Below are positions 42,902 to 52,200 of a DNA stretch of 64,000 nt, one piece after another. Within the stretch, counting starts at the first letter, position 1, and the number at the start of each line of letters is the position of its first letter. A model generated the notes under the pieces. That model saw nothing but the letters and a program-made list of their open reading frames with translations. It was not told the origin of the DNA and did not search any database. The translations under genes were made by a program, and so were the position numbers. The DNA is from Berkiella sp963829835 (GTDB lineage: Bacteria; Pseudomonadota; Gammaproteobacteria; Berkiellales; Berkiellaceae): contig CAWHKC010000003.1 of the NCBI GenBank assembly GCA_963829835.1, positions 310,001 to 374,000 of the forward strand. Reading direction: 5' to 3'.

Positions 42902-43245
42902 TATTGTTTTTCACCGTTTTAAAGAAGACAGCATCCTAACTGCTGCTGATATTGGTGTCAATATTATTACTACATGCGAGTTTGTAAGACATCTTTCAAA
43001 TACTCCGTCATGCTTCGTTTTCGAATGCCTAATCTGTCAGATGTTGGATCCCATGCCTTACATGTTGAGCTATTTTCAAAATGGTTTAATGAATAAGCTT
43101 GAAAGTTCTGTTTTTTACATTTTATTCTGACATTTTTATTTTATTGCCGATAAACGGTATAAACGATTCTATCGATGACATATAGGATTAATAAACTCTA
43201 TGCTACATTCCATAATATTATTAACACTTTATCAATAGAAAGCCC
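42902..43245. other. Intergenic gap with no recognisable feature
   Basis: The 344 bp between the divergent 239-aa and 221-aa genes are AT-rich. Three-frame reading on both strands gave no convincing gene, hairpin or repeat. It should hold the two promoters. Confidence 0.6.
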
Positions 43246-43911
43246 ATGTTAAGTAGTTTAACTTTACCCCCTAGAAATCAGCATAAAAAATCTAAACGTA
43301 ATCCTGAACCTGTGATGATCGTTGAAGATCAAGATGACAATGATGCCGATGAATACGAAATCGAAGAGATCAAAGAAACGGAATTATTTGGTGAGCTTGT
43401 TTCTCAGATGATTGAGATGGAAGAATTCTTCAGGCTTTCAATGGGGCATGAAAATGAACTCACTGAGTATTTAAAACAAGCGCCAGATGATTTAAAGCAA
43501 TTGCAAAGGATATCTAATTTTATCCAACATTATTTGTCTAAATATGAAAGAGATCACAGAACGCAAAAGATGGACAGTTATGTTATGGCTTTTAATAATA
43601 TGATGAATAATGAAGGTCGTACAATGCTTATCTTTATGCAAAAAAATGGCAAATTGGCCACCTTTCTTGAAAATAAAATGGATGTCATTGAGAAAATCTA
43701 TGTGAGATATCTAAAATATAGCAAAAGTAAATTAGAAGCAGCGTTAAAAACACTTAACTCGGAACAGCCAGAGCTAGAATTATCAGATGATGATAAAACG
43801 CTCACCTTTTTACAAAAATCCAATACACGAAAGCGTCTCTATAAACCTGATGTTACTGATTATGACACACCTATCTCAAGCCCAACCTTAAACGCTTCAA
43901 AACCTGCATAG
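43246..43911 (+). CDS. Acidic/helical protein with SIM-like motif, candidate effector
   Basis: A 221-aa protein of no known family. Near the N-terminus a basic stretch HKKSKRNPEP is followed by VMIVEDQDDNDADEYEIEE: a V-x-I-V core followed by acidic residues, the form of a eukaryotic SUMO-interacting motif. The middle (residues 55-175) is all helical. The C-terminus is Ser/Thr/Pro-rich and polar (TPISSPTLNASKPA). No signal peptide. Nuclear or SUMO-related action in a host is speculation. Confidence 0.6.
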   Translation: MLSSLTLPPRNQHKKSKRNPEPVMIVEDQDDNDADEYEIEEIKETELFGELVSQMIEMEEFFRLSMGHENELTEYLKQAPDDLKQLQRISNFIQHYLSKYERDHRTQKMDSYVMAFNNMMNNEGRTMLIFMQKNGKLATFLENKMDVIEKIYVRYLKYSKSKLEAALKTLNSEQPELELSDDDKTLTFLQKSNTRKRLYKPDVTDYDTPISSPTLNASKPA

Positions 43912-44005
43912 GTTTGATAATACACTGCACCCATCTCCAGTACGAGTAACTTCATTCCTCACCTATATTCTATATATGCTTTTTTTCTGTGGTTAGGGGC
44001 GTGTT

Positions 44006-45019
44006 ATGTCCAAGATGAAATGTGTTCAAGTATCACAAATTGGTAAATTTGATCCTGTTGAAAGAGAAGTCCCCAAGCCTGGCCCCAATCAGGTTCGAAT
44101 TAAAGTCAAAGCCACAGGCGTATGCCATAGCGACAGTTATACCTTTGAGGGGAGTTTTCCAGGTGTTGAATTCCCCAGGATCCCTGGCCATGAAATAGCG
44201 GGCATAATCGATGAAGTAGGGGAAGGTATTCGCACTTGGAAGAAAGATCAGCGTGTAGGCGTGGGTTGGGCAGGTAAACGTTGTTATGAATGTCTTCCTT
44301 GTCGACGAGGAGATTTCATTACTTGCCAAAATCATAAGGTCACTGGGATCCATTATGATGGTGGATACGCCCAATACATGATTGCTCCAGTGGAAGCTCT
44401 GGCCGCTATTCCCGATGAACTAACGTTTGAAGAAGCAGCTCCCTTGATGTGTGCTGGTATCACCACCTTTAATGCGCTTCGAAATAGTCAGGCCAAACCT
44501 GGTGATGTCGTTGCTATTCAAGGGATCGGTGGATTAGGTCATCTTGGTATTCAGTTTGCCAACAAAATGGGCTTTAAAACGGTTGCAATCTCTCATGGGA
44601 AAGATAAAGAAGCATTGGCTAAAAAATTAGGCGCTCATGTTTATATTGATACACAAACGATGAATGTAACAGAAGAATTCAAAAAACTAGGTGGAGCAAA
44701 AGTCATCTTGGTAACAGCTCCTTCTGGTAAATCGATAACGCCATTAATTGACGGCCTCGGTAATCAAGGGCAAATGGTGATTGTTGGCGCCTCTATGGAT
44801 CCCATTGGTGTGAACGCGATGCAGCTTATAAGACTTAAAAAAATTATTCGAGGTTGGCCATCAGGCACAGCAGTCGATTCAGAGGATGCAATGCGGTTTT
44901 GTGCTCAAACGGGGATAAGACCGATGATTGAAGTATTTCCATTAGCAGAAGCACCACAAGCATATCAACATATGATGTCAAACAAAGCAAGATTTCGTTG
45001 TGTGCTAAAGATGGATTAA
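44006..45019 (+). CDS. Zinc-dependent alcohol dehydrogenase (MDR family)
   Basis: A 337-aa medium-chain dehydrogenase. Catalytic zinc site: GVCHSDS (Cys40) and GHEIAG (His62, Glu63), third ligand in APLMCAG. Structural zinc: Cys93, Cys96, Cys99, Cys107 in KRCYECLPCRRGDFITCQ. Rossmann loop AIQGIGGLGHLGIQFA (GxGxxG). The form matches AdhP/cinnamyl-type alcohol dehydrogenases that interconvert primary alcohols and aldehydes with NAD(P). The start is near GGGGCG. Single-gene unit, distinct from the class III enzyme at 59104. Confidence 0.93.
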   Translation: MSKMKCVQVSQIGKFDPVEREVPKPGPNQVRIKVKATGVCHSDSYTFEGSFPGVEFPRIPGHEIAGIIDEVGEGIRTWKKDQRVGVGWAGKRCYECLPCRRGDFITCQNHKVTGIHYDGGYAQYMIAPVEALAAIPDELTFEEAAPLMCAGITTFNALRNSQAKPGDVVAIQGIGGLGHLGIQFANKMGFKTVAISHGKDKEALAKKLGAHVYIDTQTMNVTEEFKKLGGAKVILVTAPSGKSITPLIDGLGNQGQMVIVGASMDPIGVNAMQLIRLKKIIRGWPSGTAVDSEDAMRFCAQTGIRPMIEVFPLAEAPQAYQHMMSNKARFRCVLKMD

Positions 45020-45021
45020 CT

Positions 45022-45249
45022 TTATTTTGGATTAATGTGAATATTCGTTATAGAGTCATGTGCTTTATCATATACGTTATTCATATTGGGAACGTTTTTA
45101 ATGTAGCCAAGGGTATATAACAGCCAAACTACAAGTCCAATAATGACAACAATATTGATGATGTATCTAAAAGATTCAAAAAGAAAGTTAAACACAATCA
45201 AACCAATGACAACAACTATGACAACCATAACTATTGTATTTACAGGCAT
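45022..45249 (-). CDS. Small two-span membrane protein of unknown function
   Basis: A 75-aa protein with two hydrophobic helices (IVMVVIVVVIGLIVFNFLF and INIVVIIGLVVWLLYTLGYI) and a polar C-terminal tail. It converges with the dehydrogenase gene 2 bp away. No family recognised. Size and hydrophobicity make it plausible as a membrane protein, but the coding call rests on hydrophobic pattern alone. Confidence 0.55.
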   Translation of the reverse strand: MPVNTIVMVVIVVVIGLIVFNFLFESFRYIINIVVIIGLVVWLLYTLGYIKNVPNMNNVYDKAHDSITNIHINPK

Positions 45250-45472
45250 TGTTATAGTCCTTTTAATATTTCCAGTAGCATAGATTAACTAATATTAACT
45301 GTATTAGATAGAACACTAGCACATAATATGATTTACAATTTATAATTTTTTACTACATTCTTTCGATGAGCGGCAAAAACCACACTCTCATTGTCATAGG
45401 GTATTAATATTCTCTGTGTTACTTTTGTGGAGCAAAATTTAATTCCAAGCAAAATAATTTTCGGAGATTAAT

Positions 45473-45778
45473 ATGTTAAATGGTGTCAATCAGTATGTCG
45501 CTGAAGGATTATGTCAGAAAGTTGCTGAAAATTGTCCTGATGTACTCATGTCTTATCTAGGACATGCTTTGCGAAGTTTGAGCTGTGAAATGGAACTGAC
45601 GACCTGTCCAATTGGATTTGGATTTAAAGAAGCTATCCTAAAAACTGCTGCAGAAGGTTGTGTTGAATCTATCAAACAATGTAGCCAAGTATGGTTGAAT
45701 CAATATTTACCAGTTGTTGTACCTGTTGCTGCTGCGGTTGTAGCAACTGTTGCTATCGCTTCCTGCTGTAGAAGATAA
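45473..45778 (+). CDS. Small Cys-rich tail-anchored-like protein
   Basis: A 101-aa protein. ATG 45473 follows CGGAG. The N-terminal 75 residues are helical with seven cysteines, none in a recognised pattern (GLCQKVAENCPDVL, LSCEMELTTCPIGF, AEGCVESIKQCSQV). The C-terminus is one membrane helix (PVVVPVAAAVVATVAIA) ending SCCRR, so only a few basic residues follow it. This is the layout of a tail-anchored protein and could be lipidated at CC. A terminator lies 17 bp after the stop. Unknown function. Confidence 0.7.
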   Translation: MLNGVNQYVAEGLCQKVAENCPDVLMSYLGHALRSLSCEMELTTCPIGFGFKEAILKTAAEGCVESIKQCSQVWLNQYLPVVVPVAAAVVATVAIASCCRR

Positions 45779-45795
45779 ATAAATTTTGGTTTTTC

Positions 45796-45828
45796 AAAGC
45801 CAGAATACTTCTATTTTTCTGGCTTTTT
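45796..45828 (+). terminator. Rho-independent terminator of the 101-aa gene
   Basis: AAAGCCAGAA (45796-45805) pairs with TTCTGGCTTT (45817-45826), followed by TT. The rest of the gap to 46079 shows no further feature. Confidence 0.85.
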
Positions 45829-46079
45829 ACTTATTCTCAAATTTGCAATGGTTATTTAGTGGGCGACTAACAAAATTTTGCTTTGAAAAGATGATTATTG
45901 CAGCTTTACAAACATTAGCTTATGATTCCCGCTGTGAATATTAACCACACCATTCAAAAATTTGCTGGCTATAGCTGACCCCGCTTCAGTTACCACTATC
46001 TATTTTCCATAAAAAATAATCATATTGACCAAGTTATTGATCTTTTCATGCTTTTTTTAAACTTTGAAGGAGTAAAGTT

Positions 46080-47339
46080 ATGCCAGATAATACAAAACCT
46101 GCAAGTTTGCCACTTGGATTTCGTAAAACGATATTTTATAGATGGACCTTATTTGGAACGCTTGCCTATGGAAATACTACTATACCAAATTCAGAGCCTC
46201 AAGATGATCTATTGCATTACAACACGATTTTGAGCGGAGAAAAAAAGAAAGGTGCATTAATTTTAGGAGCACAACCATTAGATAGTTTAAGGGAGCACAA
46301 GCTCGATCAAGGGAGTAAAATTATCGAATTATGTGAAAAGAAACATAAGCCTTTAGGTATGGTAGTTTCTGTTTTAACGCCAGAAGAAATGGCAGGAACG
46401 GGATCAAGAAATACACCAGTGAGTGCACAATTTTGGGAGGCTCAAAAGCCTAAAGTAGCGCATATTCTTATACCTATTAAAGATCACTCAGCAAGTATAG
46501 ATCTCCAGATGTTGAAAAAAGCGATAGATGATGTAGACGAAATTCGCAAAAATAAACAATCTACCTATATTCATTGTAATGCTGATTATGGTCGAAGCTT
46601 TACCTTTGTAATGTGTTACTTAATGTTACATACTAAAATGACTTTGAATGAGGCATTAGATGAAATCTATCATAAGCGACATCAGATTTATCCTACAGAC
46701 AGTCAATTGAAGTTGATTGAAGCATTCAGACAAAGCTATTGTAACGATAACAAGTCAGAGACTTATAAAGCACCGCTTGATTTAAGTGCCCTTAAGCTTA
46801 GTCCAATACGCAATAAGTTTACTATCATTGCTGAAAATCCCATTTTACATACTATCATGGGAGCAGGGTTTGGTTATGGTGCAAGCCTGTTTTTATTAGG
46901 TTTGGTTGGATATAGTGCATTATTGTTTGCGGGAGTGGGTGGTATAGTACTTGGCGCGTTAAGTTTGATTTCGCAAAACATTCGTCATCATCTCAGAGAC
47001 AGTGCTTATCTTAAATTACCACAAGTTCATATTGCCAAACCTATTAAAGATCCTAAGCAAAAGGATGTTAAAGCACAATTATTGGCCCAACGACATGAAA
47101 AACTCAGAGAAGAACTAAGCAAATACAATATAGCTGAGTTAAAAGCGTTGGAGTGCGGTTCTGAAAGTGCGGATTCTTGGCTTAGTTATCTTGCGCCCAA
47201 ACGGATGTTAAACCCGAATGCTACTTGGCATTATACTAAATATCTTGCTGGGATGAGAGCAAAATATGAACAAGATGGCATTACTAAGCCTGACGTGCTG
47301 CCAGAAATTATCAAGCAAAAATTAAAACCTGCAGCTTAA
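46080..47339 (+). CDS. Dual-specificity phosphatase-like protein with membrane hairpin, candidate effector
   Basis: A 419-aa protein. Residues 60-220 form a phosphatase domain: YIHCNADYGRSFTF gives the CX5R loop (Cys166, Arg172, then Ser), with a likely general acid in LIPIKDHSAS (Asp135). ILGAQPL at residue 61 resembles the N-terminal motif of eukaryotic-type DSPs such as PTPMT1. Two hydrophobic helices follow (AGFGYGASLFLLGLVGYSAL and LFAGVGGIVLGALSLI), then a charged C-terminal segment. ATG 46080 has AAGGAG in front. It may attach to host membranes and dephosphorylate a protein or lipid; substrate unknown. Confidence 0.82.
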   Translation: MPDNTKPASLPLGFRKTIFYRWTLFGTLAYGNTTIPNSEPQDDLLHYNTILSGEKKKGALILGAQPLDSLREHKLDQGSKIIELCEKKHKPLGMVVSVLTPEEMAGTGSRNTPVSAQFWEAQKPKVAHILIPIKDHSASIDLQMLKKAIDDVDEIRKNKQSTYIHCNADYGRSFTFVMCYLMLHTKMTLNEALDEIYHKRHQIYPTDSQLKLIEAFRQSYCNDNKSETYKAPLDLSALKLSPIRNKFTIIAENPILHTIMGAGFGYGASLFLLGLVGYSALLFAGVGGIVLGALSLISQNIRHHLRDSAYLKLPQVHIAKPIKDPKQKDVKAQLLAQRHEKLREELSKYNIAELKALECGSESADSWLSYLAPKRMLNPNATWHYTKYLAGMRAKYEQDGITKPDVLPEIIKQKLKPAA

Positions 47340-47344
47340 GATAT

Positions 47345-47369
47345 AAAGCCTGAATTTATGTCAGGCTTT
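47345..47369 (+). terminator. Terminator-like hairpin after the phosphatase gene
   Basis: AAAGCCTGA (47345-47353) pairs with TCAGGCTTT (47361-47369) over a 7-nt loop, 5 bp after the stop. The T-tract lies within the stem end and is short, so strength is uncertain. Confidence 0.6.
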
Positions 47370-47598
47370 ACTTATAGTCTTCGCATTTGAATTTTATGCT
47401 TTGTTGGCTGCGGCTTTTCTCAACAGTCATGTATTTTGTATACACTCCTGTTGCTCAAAGCCTTGCCGCCTCGCCTAAAAATCAATTGCTTTGACTATAT
47501 CTGAGATTTTTTTTGCTTCCTCTGAAATTATTAGCGGTCATATCGTCGGTTGACTATAATATGTAAATATTGCTTATTTTATTTAGGGGAATTTTCTT

Positions 47599-48384
47599 GT
47601 GATTAAAGCACAAGAACTGACCAGAAATTTTGATGATTTTTGTGCAGTTAATCACATTTCGTTTGTTGTACCAGAAGGTAAAATATTTGCCTTTCTTGGC
47701 CCCAATGGTGCTGGTAAAACAACCACGATTAAAATGCTCACTACTATGCTGAAGCCCTCATCTGGCCAGCTTCAGGTAAATGGTTATGATCCCGTCAAAG
47801 AATCTCATTTGGTTCGTAGAAGTTTTGGCATTGTATTTCAAGACCCAAGCCTTGATGAAGAGTTAACAGGTTTTGAGAATATGGAATTGCACGGGGTACT
47901 TTATGGCGTGCCGTCTTCTAAACTTAATGAAAAAATAGCCTATTTATTAAAATTAGTTGAACTTGATGATAGACAAAATGATTTTGTAAAGTTCTATTCT
48001 GGTGGTATGAAAAGAAGATTAGAAATTGCGCGTGCGTTATTGCATGAACCTAAAATTCTTTTTTTAGATGAACCAACCGCTGGTCTTGATCCGCAAACTC
48101 GCATTCTCATATGGCGTTATATCAAAAATCTCAGTATAACTGAAAAAGTAACCGTCTTTTTTACAACACATTATATGGAAGAAGCCGAAAAAGTGGCTGA
48201 TGAAATTGCTATTATTGATAATGGTAACATTGTCGCTCAAGGGACACTTGAAACACTTAAAGAAGTCACTAAAAAGCAAAACCTTGAAGAAGCTTTCATA
48301 TCCTTAACAGGACATGTGATCCGAGAAGAAAGTGCCTCTAATTTAGACAGATTGCGTTTAAGACGTCGGGTTTGGAAGAAATAA
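47599..48384 (+). CDS. ABC transporter ATP-binding protein (DrrA/NodI-like)
   Basis: A 261-aa ATPase of an ABC-2 type exporter. Walker A FLGPNGAGKTTTIKML, Q-loop FQDPSLDEEL, signature YSGGMKRRLEIARALLHEP, Walker B ILFLDEPTAGLD and H-loop FFTTHYMEEAEKVADEI are all intact. It starts with GTG at 47599 behind AGGGGAA. The stop overlaps the permease start (TAATG at 48382-48386). Exported substrate unknown; related pairs export antibiotics, polysaccharides or lipids. Confidence 0.95.
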   Translation: MIKAQELTRNFDDFCAVNHISFVVPEGKIFAFLGPNGAGKTTTIKMLTTMLKPSSGQLQVNGYDPVKESHLVRRSFGIVFQDPSLDEELTGFENMELHGVLYGVPSSKLNEKIAYLLKLVELDDRQNDFVKFYSGGMKRRLEIARALLHEPKILFLDEPTAGLDPQTRILIWRYIKNLSITEKVTVFFTTHYMEEAEKVADEIAIIDNGNIVAQGTLETLKEVTKKQNLEEAFISLTGHVIREESASNLDRLRLRRRVWKK

Positions 48385-49130
48385 TGAGAGCAATATATAT
48401 TCTATGGCTCAGACAACTCAAGCGATACCTTCGTTCTCGTCCTCGTATGATTGGAGCATTAGGGCAGCCGCTCATTTTTTTATTAGCCTTTGGCTTTGGT
48501 TTTGGCCCTGTATATCATAAGGCCGAAGGTGGGGATTACTTACAATTTATGGTCCCTGGCGTTATAGCGATGGGAATTTTATTTTTAGGGGTCTTTACTG
48601 GGATCGAAATGATCTGGGATAAGCAATTTGGGTTTTTAAGAGAAACTTTTGTGGCCCCCGTTTCTCGTTTTCAAATTATTTTAGGTCGAACTTTAGGCGG
48701 AGCAACAGTGGCCGTTATTCAAGGATTGGTTGTTCTTATTATTTGTATTATTGCTGGGTTTCGACCGGAAAGTTATAGCTTTTTTCCGCTTGCCTTAGTA
48801 TTTATGTTTTTAATTGCCATTTTATGTACTGCCATAGGAACGGCCTTTGCATGCGTTCTTGATGATATGCAAGGGTTTCAGTTGATCATTAATTTCCTTG
48901 TTATGCCATTATTTTTCTTTTCAAATGCTCTATTTCCTGTCAATGAACTCCCCAGTGCATTAAAGCTGTTGGTTCACCTGAATCCTCTAACGTATGGTAT
49001 CGATGGCTTAAGAGGTGCATTAACCGATGCACCCCATCAAAACTTTGGGCTAGATCTATTGATATTAGGCACAATCACAGCACTTGTATTAGGAGTGGCA
49101 AGCCTTTTATTTTCAAGAATTAGGCTATAG
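48384..49130 (+). CDS. ABC-2 type transporter permease
   Basis: A 248-aa permease with six hydrophobic spans. Start ATG 48384 overlaps the ATPase stop by one base; the upstream in-frame TTG at 48372 lies inside it. The end holds MPLFFFSNALFPVNELP and HLNPLTYGIDGLRGALTD, the conserved C-terminal ABC-2 motif. Translationally coupled with the ATPase, and together they form one exporter. Confidence 0.95.
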   Translation: MRAIYILWLRQLKRYLRSRPRMIGALGQPLIFLLAFGFGFGPVYHKAEGGDYLQFMVPGVIAMGILFLGVFTGIEMIWDKQFGFLRETFVAPVSRFQIILGRTLGGATVAVIQGLVVLIICIIAGFRPESYSFFPLALVFMFLIAILCTAIGTAFACVLDDMQGFQLIINFLVMPLFFFSNALFPVNELPSALKLLVHLNPLTYGIDGLRGALTDAPHQNFGLDLLILGTITALVLGVASLLFSRIRL

Positions 49131-49220
49131 TGTAAATACTCATATTCATCCCTTTTTTTTGCTAATTGATCTGAACTTCTACCCTCTGTATGTAGTCTAT
49201 TAATTACATTAGAGGTGTAT

Positions 49221-52200
49221 ATGTCAAAAAGCTCACCTTCGGCAGGGTTCGCAGAAGTTATTACATGGGGCACAAAAAGTACTGGCGGAAATGGTATTAG
49301 CGATCAAATCCGTAGCAAATTATATGGCGGAAATATTGGACATACCGCTATTCGATTGACAATTCCTATAGATAAATCAGGCAATACTCAGAAAATGATT
49401 GATGAGCTATGCTTCCATGAGCAACAAATAGTTCTCCCGCATACTAAAAAAAAGCTAGCAAATGGTGATGAAGTTTTCGAGGTTTACATAAGCGCATGGA
49501 CAGATGACAAAGTAACATTAGATAGAGATTTTGTTTCAGATTCACTTGATGAATTAGAAGGAGTGCATTTTGATTGGGATCCCAAATGGGCCGATCTAGT
49601 ACAAACTGAAACCAGGCGGTACAAAGGTCTTATTGGTAAATCAGTTATGACTTGGGGGCCTGAACAAATTGTACATCAGAGAGGAAAGATTACTGATGCG
49701 GAATTTCAACAAATATCAGATATTAGAACCTATCAATTAAACCTTAAGAAATATGAAAATTATTCACTACTTTCAAATCGACTTGCGCATTTAGACACTA
49801 CAAGAAAATCAGTTAATATTGGAGATACTGAAAAAATATTATTAGATAAATTATTTCCAAAATGGACGACCGTTATAAAAAATCCAAAAAAAATTAGCAA
49901 TGATGAATTGAAAAATCTAATTAATGAAGTTGAAAAAGCAAGAGAACAATTTGTTTTTAAAGATGAATATATTGCTAATATTCAAAAAATATCTAATATA
50001 ACTGTAAAAAAAATTGATGAGTTACTCAAGCTGGTCGAGCAAGATATCAAGAAATGGGGCAAAATATCACCTGAAACGGCGCAGAAAATTGTTTCTAATA
50101 AAACATTAATCTTTGATAAAGATCAAGAAATCACTGTTCCTAAACTTGTTGGATATTCAGAAGCTGATTTTGCGAAATTATATCAAACTCTTCAGAAAGC
50201 CAAAAATAATCCTAATCCTCAGAAAATGCAATCATATTTTAAATACTATATCCCTGAAAATACTCAAGTTCTAGAACAACATTACACAATTGGCTTACCA
50301 CCTGATCACATCGTTCAGATTCCCTTGAAAAGTGCCACACCAGATTTGAGTCAAAAGGAAGGGCTTGATCCTCAAGCTATGTTAATGAGAGCGAAACAAG
50401 TTGCGATTTCAGGTGAAAAGTTTTCATTGACGGGTACCAACTGTTCAAAAGTGGCTGGTTGGGTATTGAGCGCAGGAGCAAGCACTGAAAAAACAAAGAA
50501 AATATTTTCACGTGAAGCACTTTCGAAATTTGCAACACCGCAAATGGTTTTTAACAATGCATTGAGATATTTAAGAGAAACATCCAAAAAAGCTCAGCAA
50601 AAATATGATGCAATGGTTGAGGCATCTCTTGCTAAACAACCAAAACCTGAAATTACACTTCCATTGGGTGCCCAAGGTAAAAAAGCAGAATATGTTCCTG
50701 GGTTTGTTGAGATCAATTTTGAGGGAGTGCAAGCATCTTTGTCTGATGAGGAGAAATGCAAAGTATTGTTTGCTAAATTTGAATATGCAATTAGCGAAGG
50801 TGACAATATTCCCTATTTCCCAGTAGAAACAAAATTAAAAGTGGAATCTTTGATTAAAAATAATAATGAACTCAAATCAAGGTTTTATGCTTTATGTGAC
50901 CAAAGTTTAATGAAAGCAAGAAATCAAAATGGTCAGTTTCATCAAAAGCAAACGGGAGAGTGGGAAGAAGTAAAGAAGATTATTCGTCAACAAGGTAGAC
51001 AAGAAAAAATATCTAAAAAGGAAAATCCACAGTTATCACGTTCCTATTTGGTTCTTGAAATCAATGGAGAGCTTAAACCATTTAGAGTTTCAAGTGAGAT
51101 TTTAGGAAAAGGAGCTGAAGGTAAAGTGAGAATTGTAGAAAGCGAAGATGGTCTACGTTATGCAGTTAAGATAGCCCCAGATAAAATTGGATTTGATAAT
51201 GAAATCGAATTAATGAAAGAAGCAGGTGCCGCTATTGCAAGTTTCTCAAGACCCAGACCTCCTAAAGAATCAAAATCGTTAGGTAAAGTAGTTGGAGACA
51301 AAAGATATATAGTACAACCCTTATTTGAAGGAGGTGAACTATCAAGTGCTCTACGTGATAAAAACATGTCAAAAGGAGAAAAATTACTTCTCGCTGAAAA
51401 AGTAGCTGAGGCTATACAAAGATTACATTCAAAATCAATTTTACATAGAGATATCAAACCTGGCAATTTAATGCTAACAAAAGATAAAGATGGCATTATT
51501 ACTCAAGTTGATGCAATTGACTTTGGTGGCGCATTAAAAGTACCAAATCCACATGGTTTTGTTAATTCGAGTCGTCTCGGTACCCCATCGTACTTAGCCC
51601 CTGAAATTGATGGACCGAAGATAAGAGAAAAACTCAATAAATGGAAAACGCAAGAGAGTGTTGTTAAGCAATATGGAAATATGATTATTGAAGCTGATTC
51701 CCATTTAAAAATGTTGTCAAATCAACAGCGGTCTTTAGAGGGAGAGAAAAATGCAACAATTAATGATTTATTTATAGATCAAACGACTAATGATCCCTAT
51801 CTGTCATCAAAAAATAGAGAACAAGTAGTAAACATTTTGAAAACATATAATGGTTCAAATTTATTAGAAATTAAAAGTAAGATAAGCGCCTTAGCAATTA
51901 TACCCAGTAGTAAAGAGGCTGTTGCGAATATAGTAGGGAAATATTGCAATATTATTGATCAATCTCAAAGTGTTCAACAGAGCATTAATTTCTTTCAAGG
52001 AAAAAAAGTAGAATTGGAATCTAAATTAGTCCAAGCTAAAATTGACGAAAAGTCTTTTAAAAAAGAGTTTGACGATTTATACGCTACCAAAACAAATCAT
52101 TCATTACCAAGTGATGTTTATTCATTGGGTATTATGCTGGAAAAGGATTTCAACTTAAAGTTAAGCGATTTAGGATTGGAGAAAATGTTAGCTGTTGATC

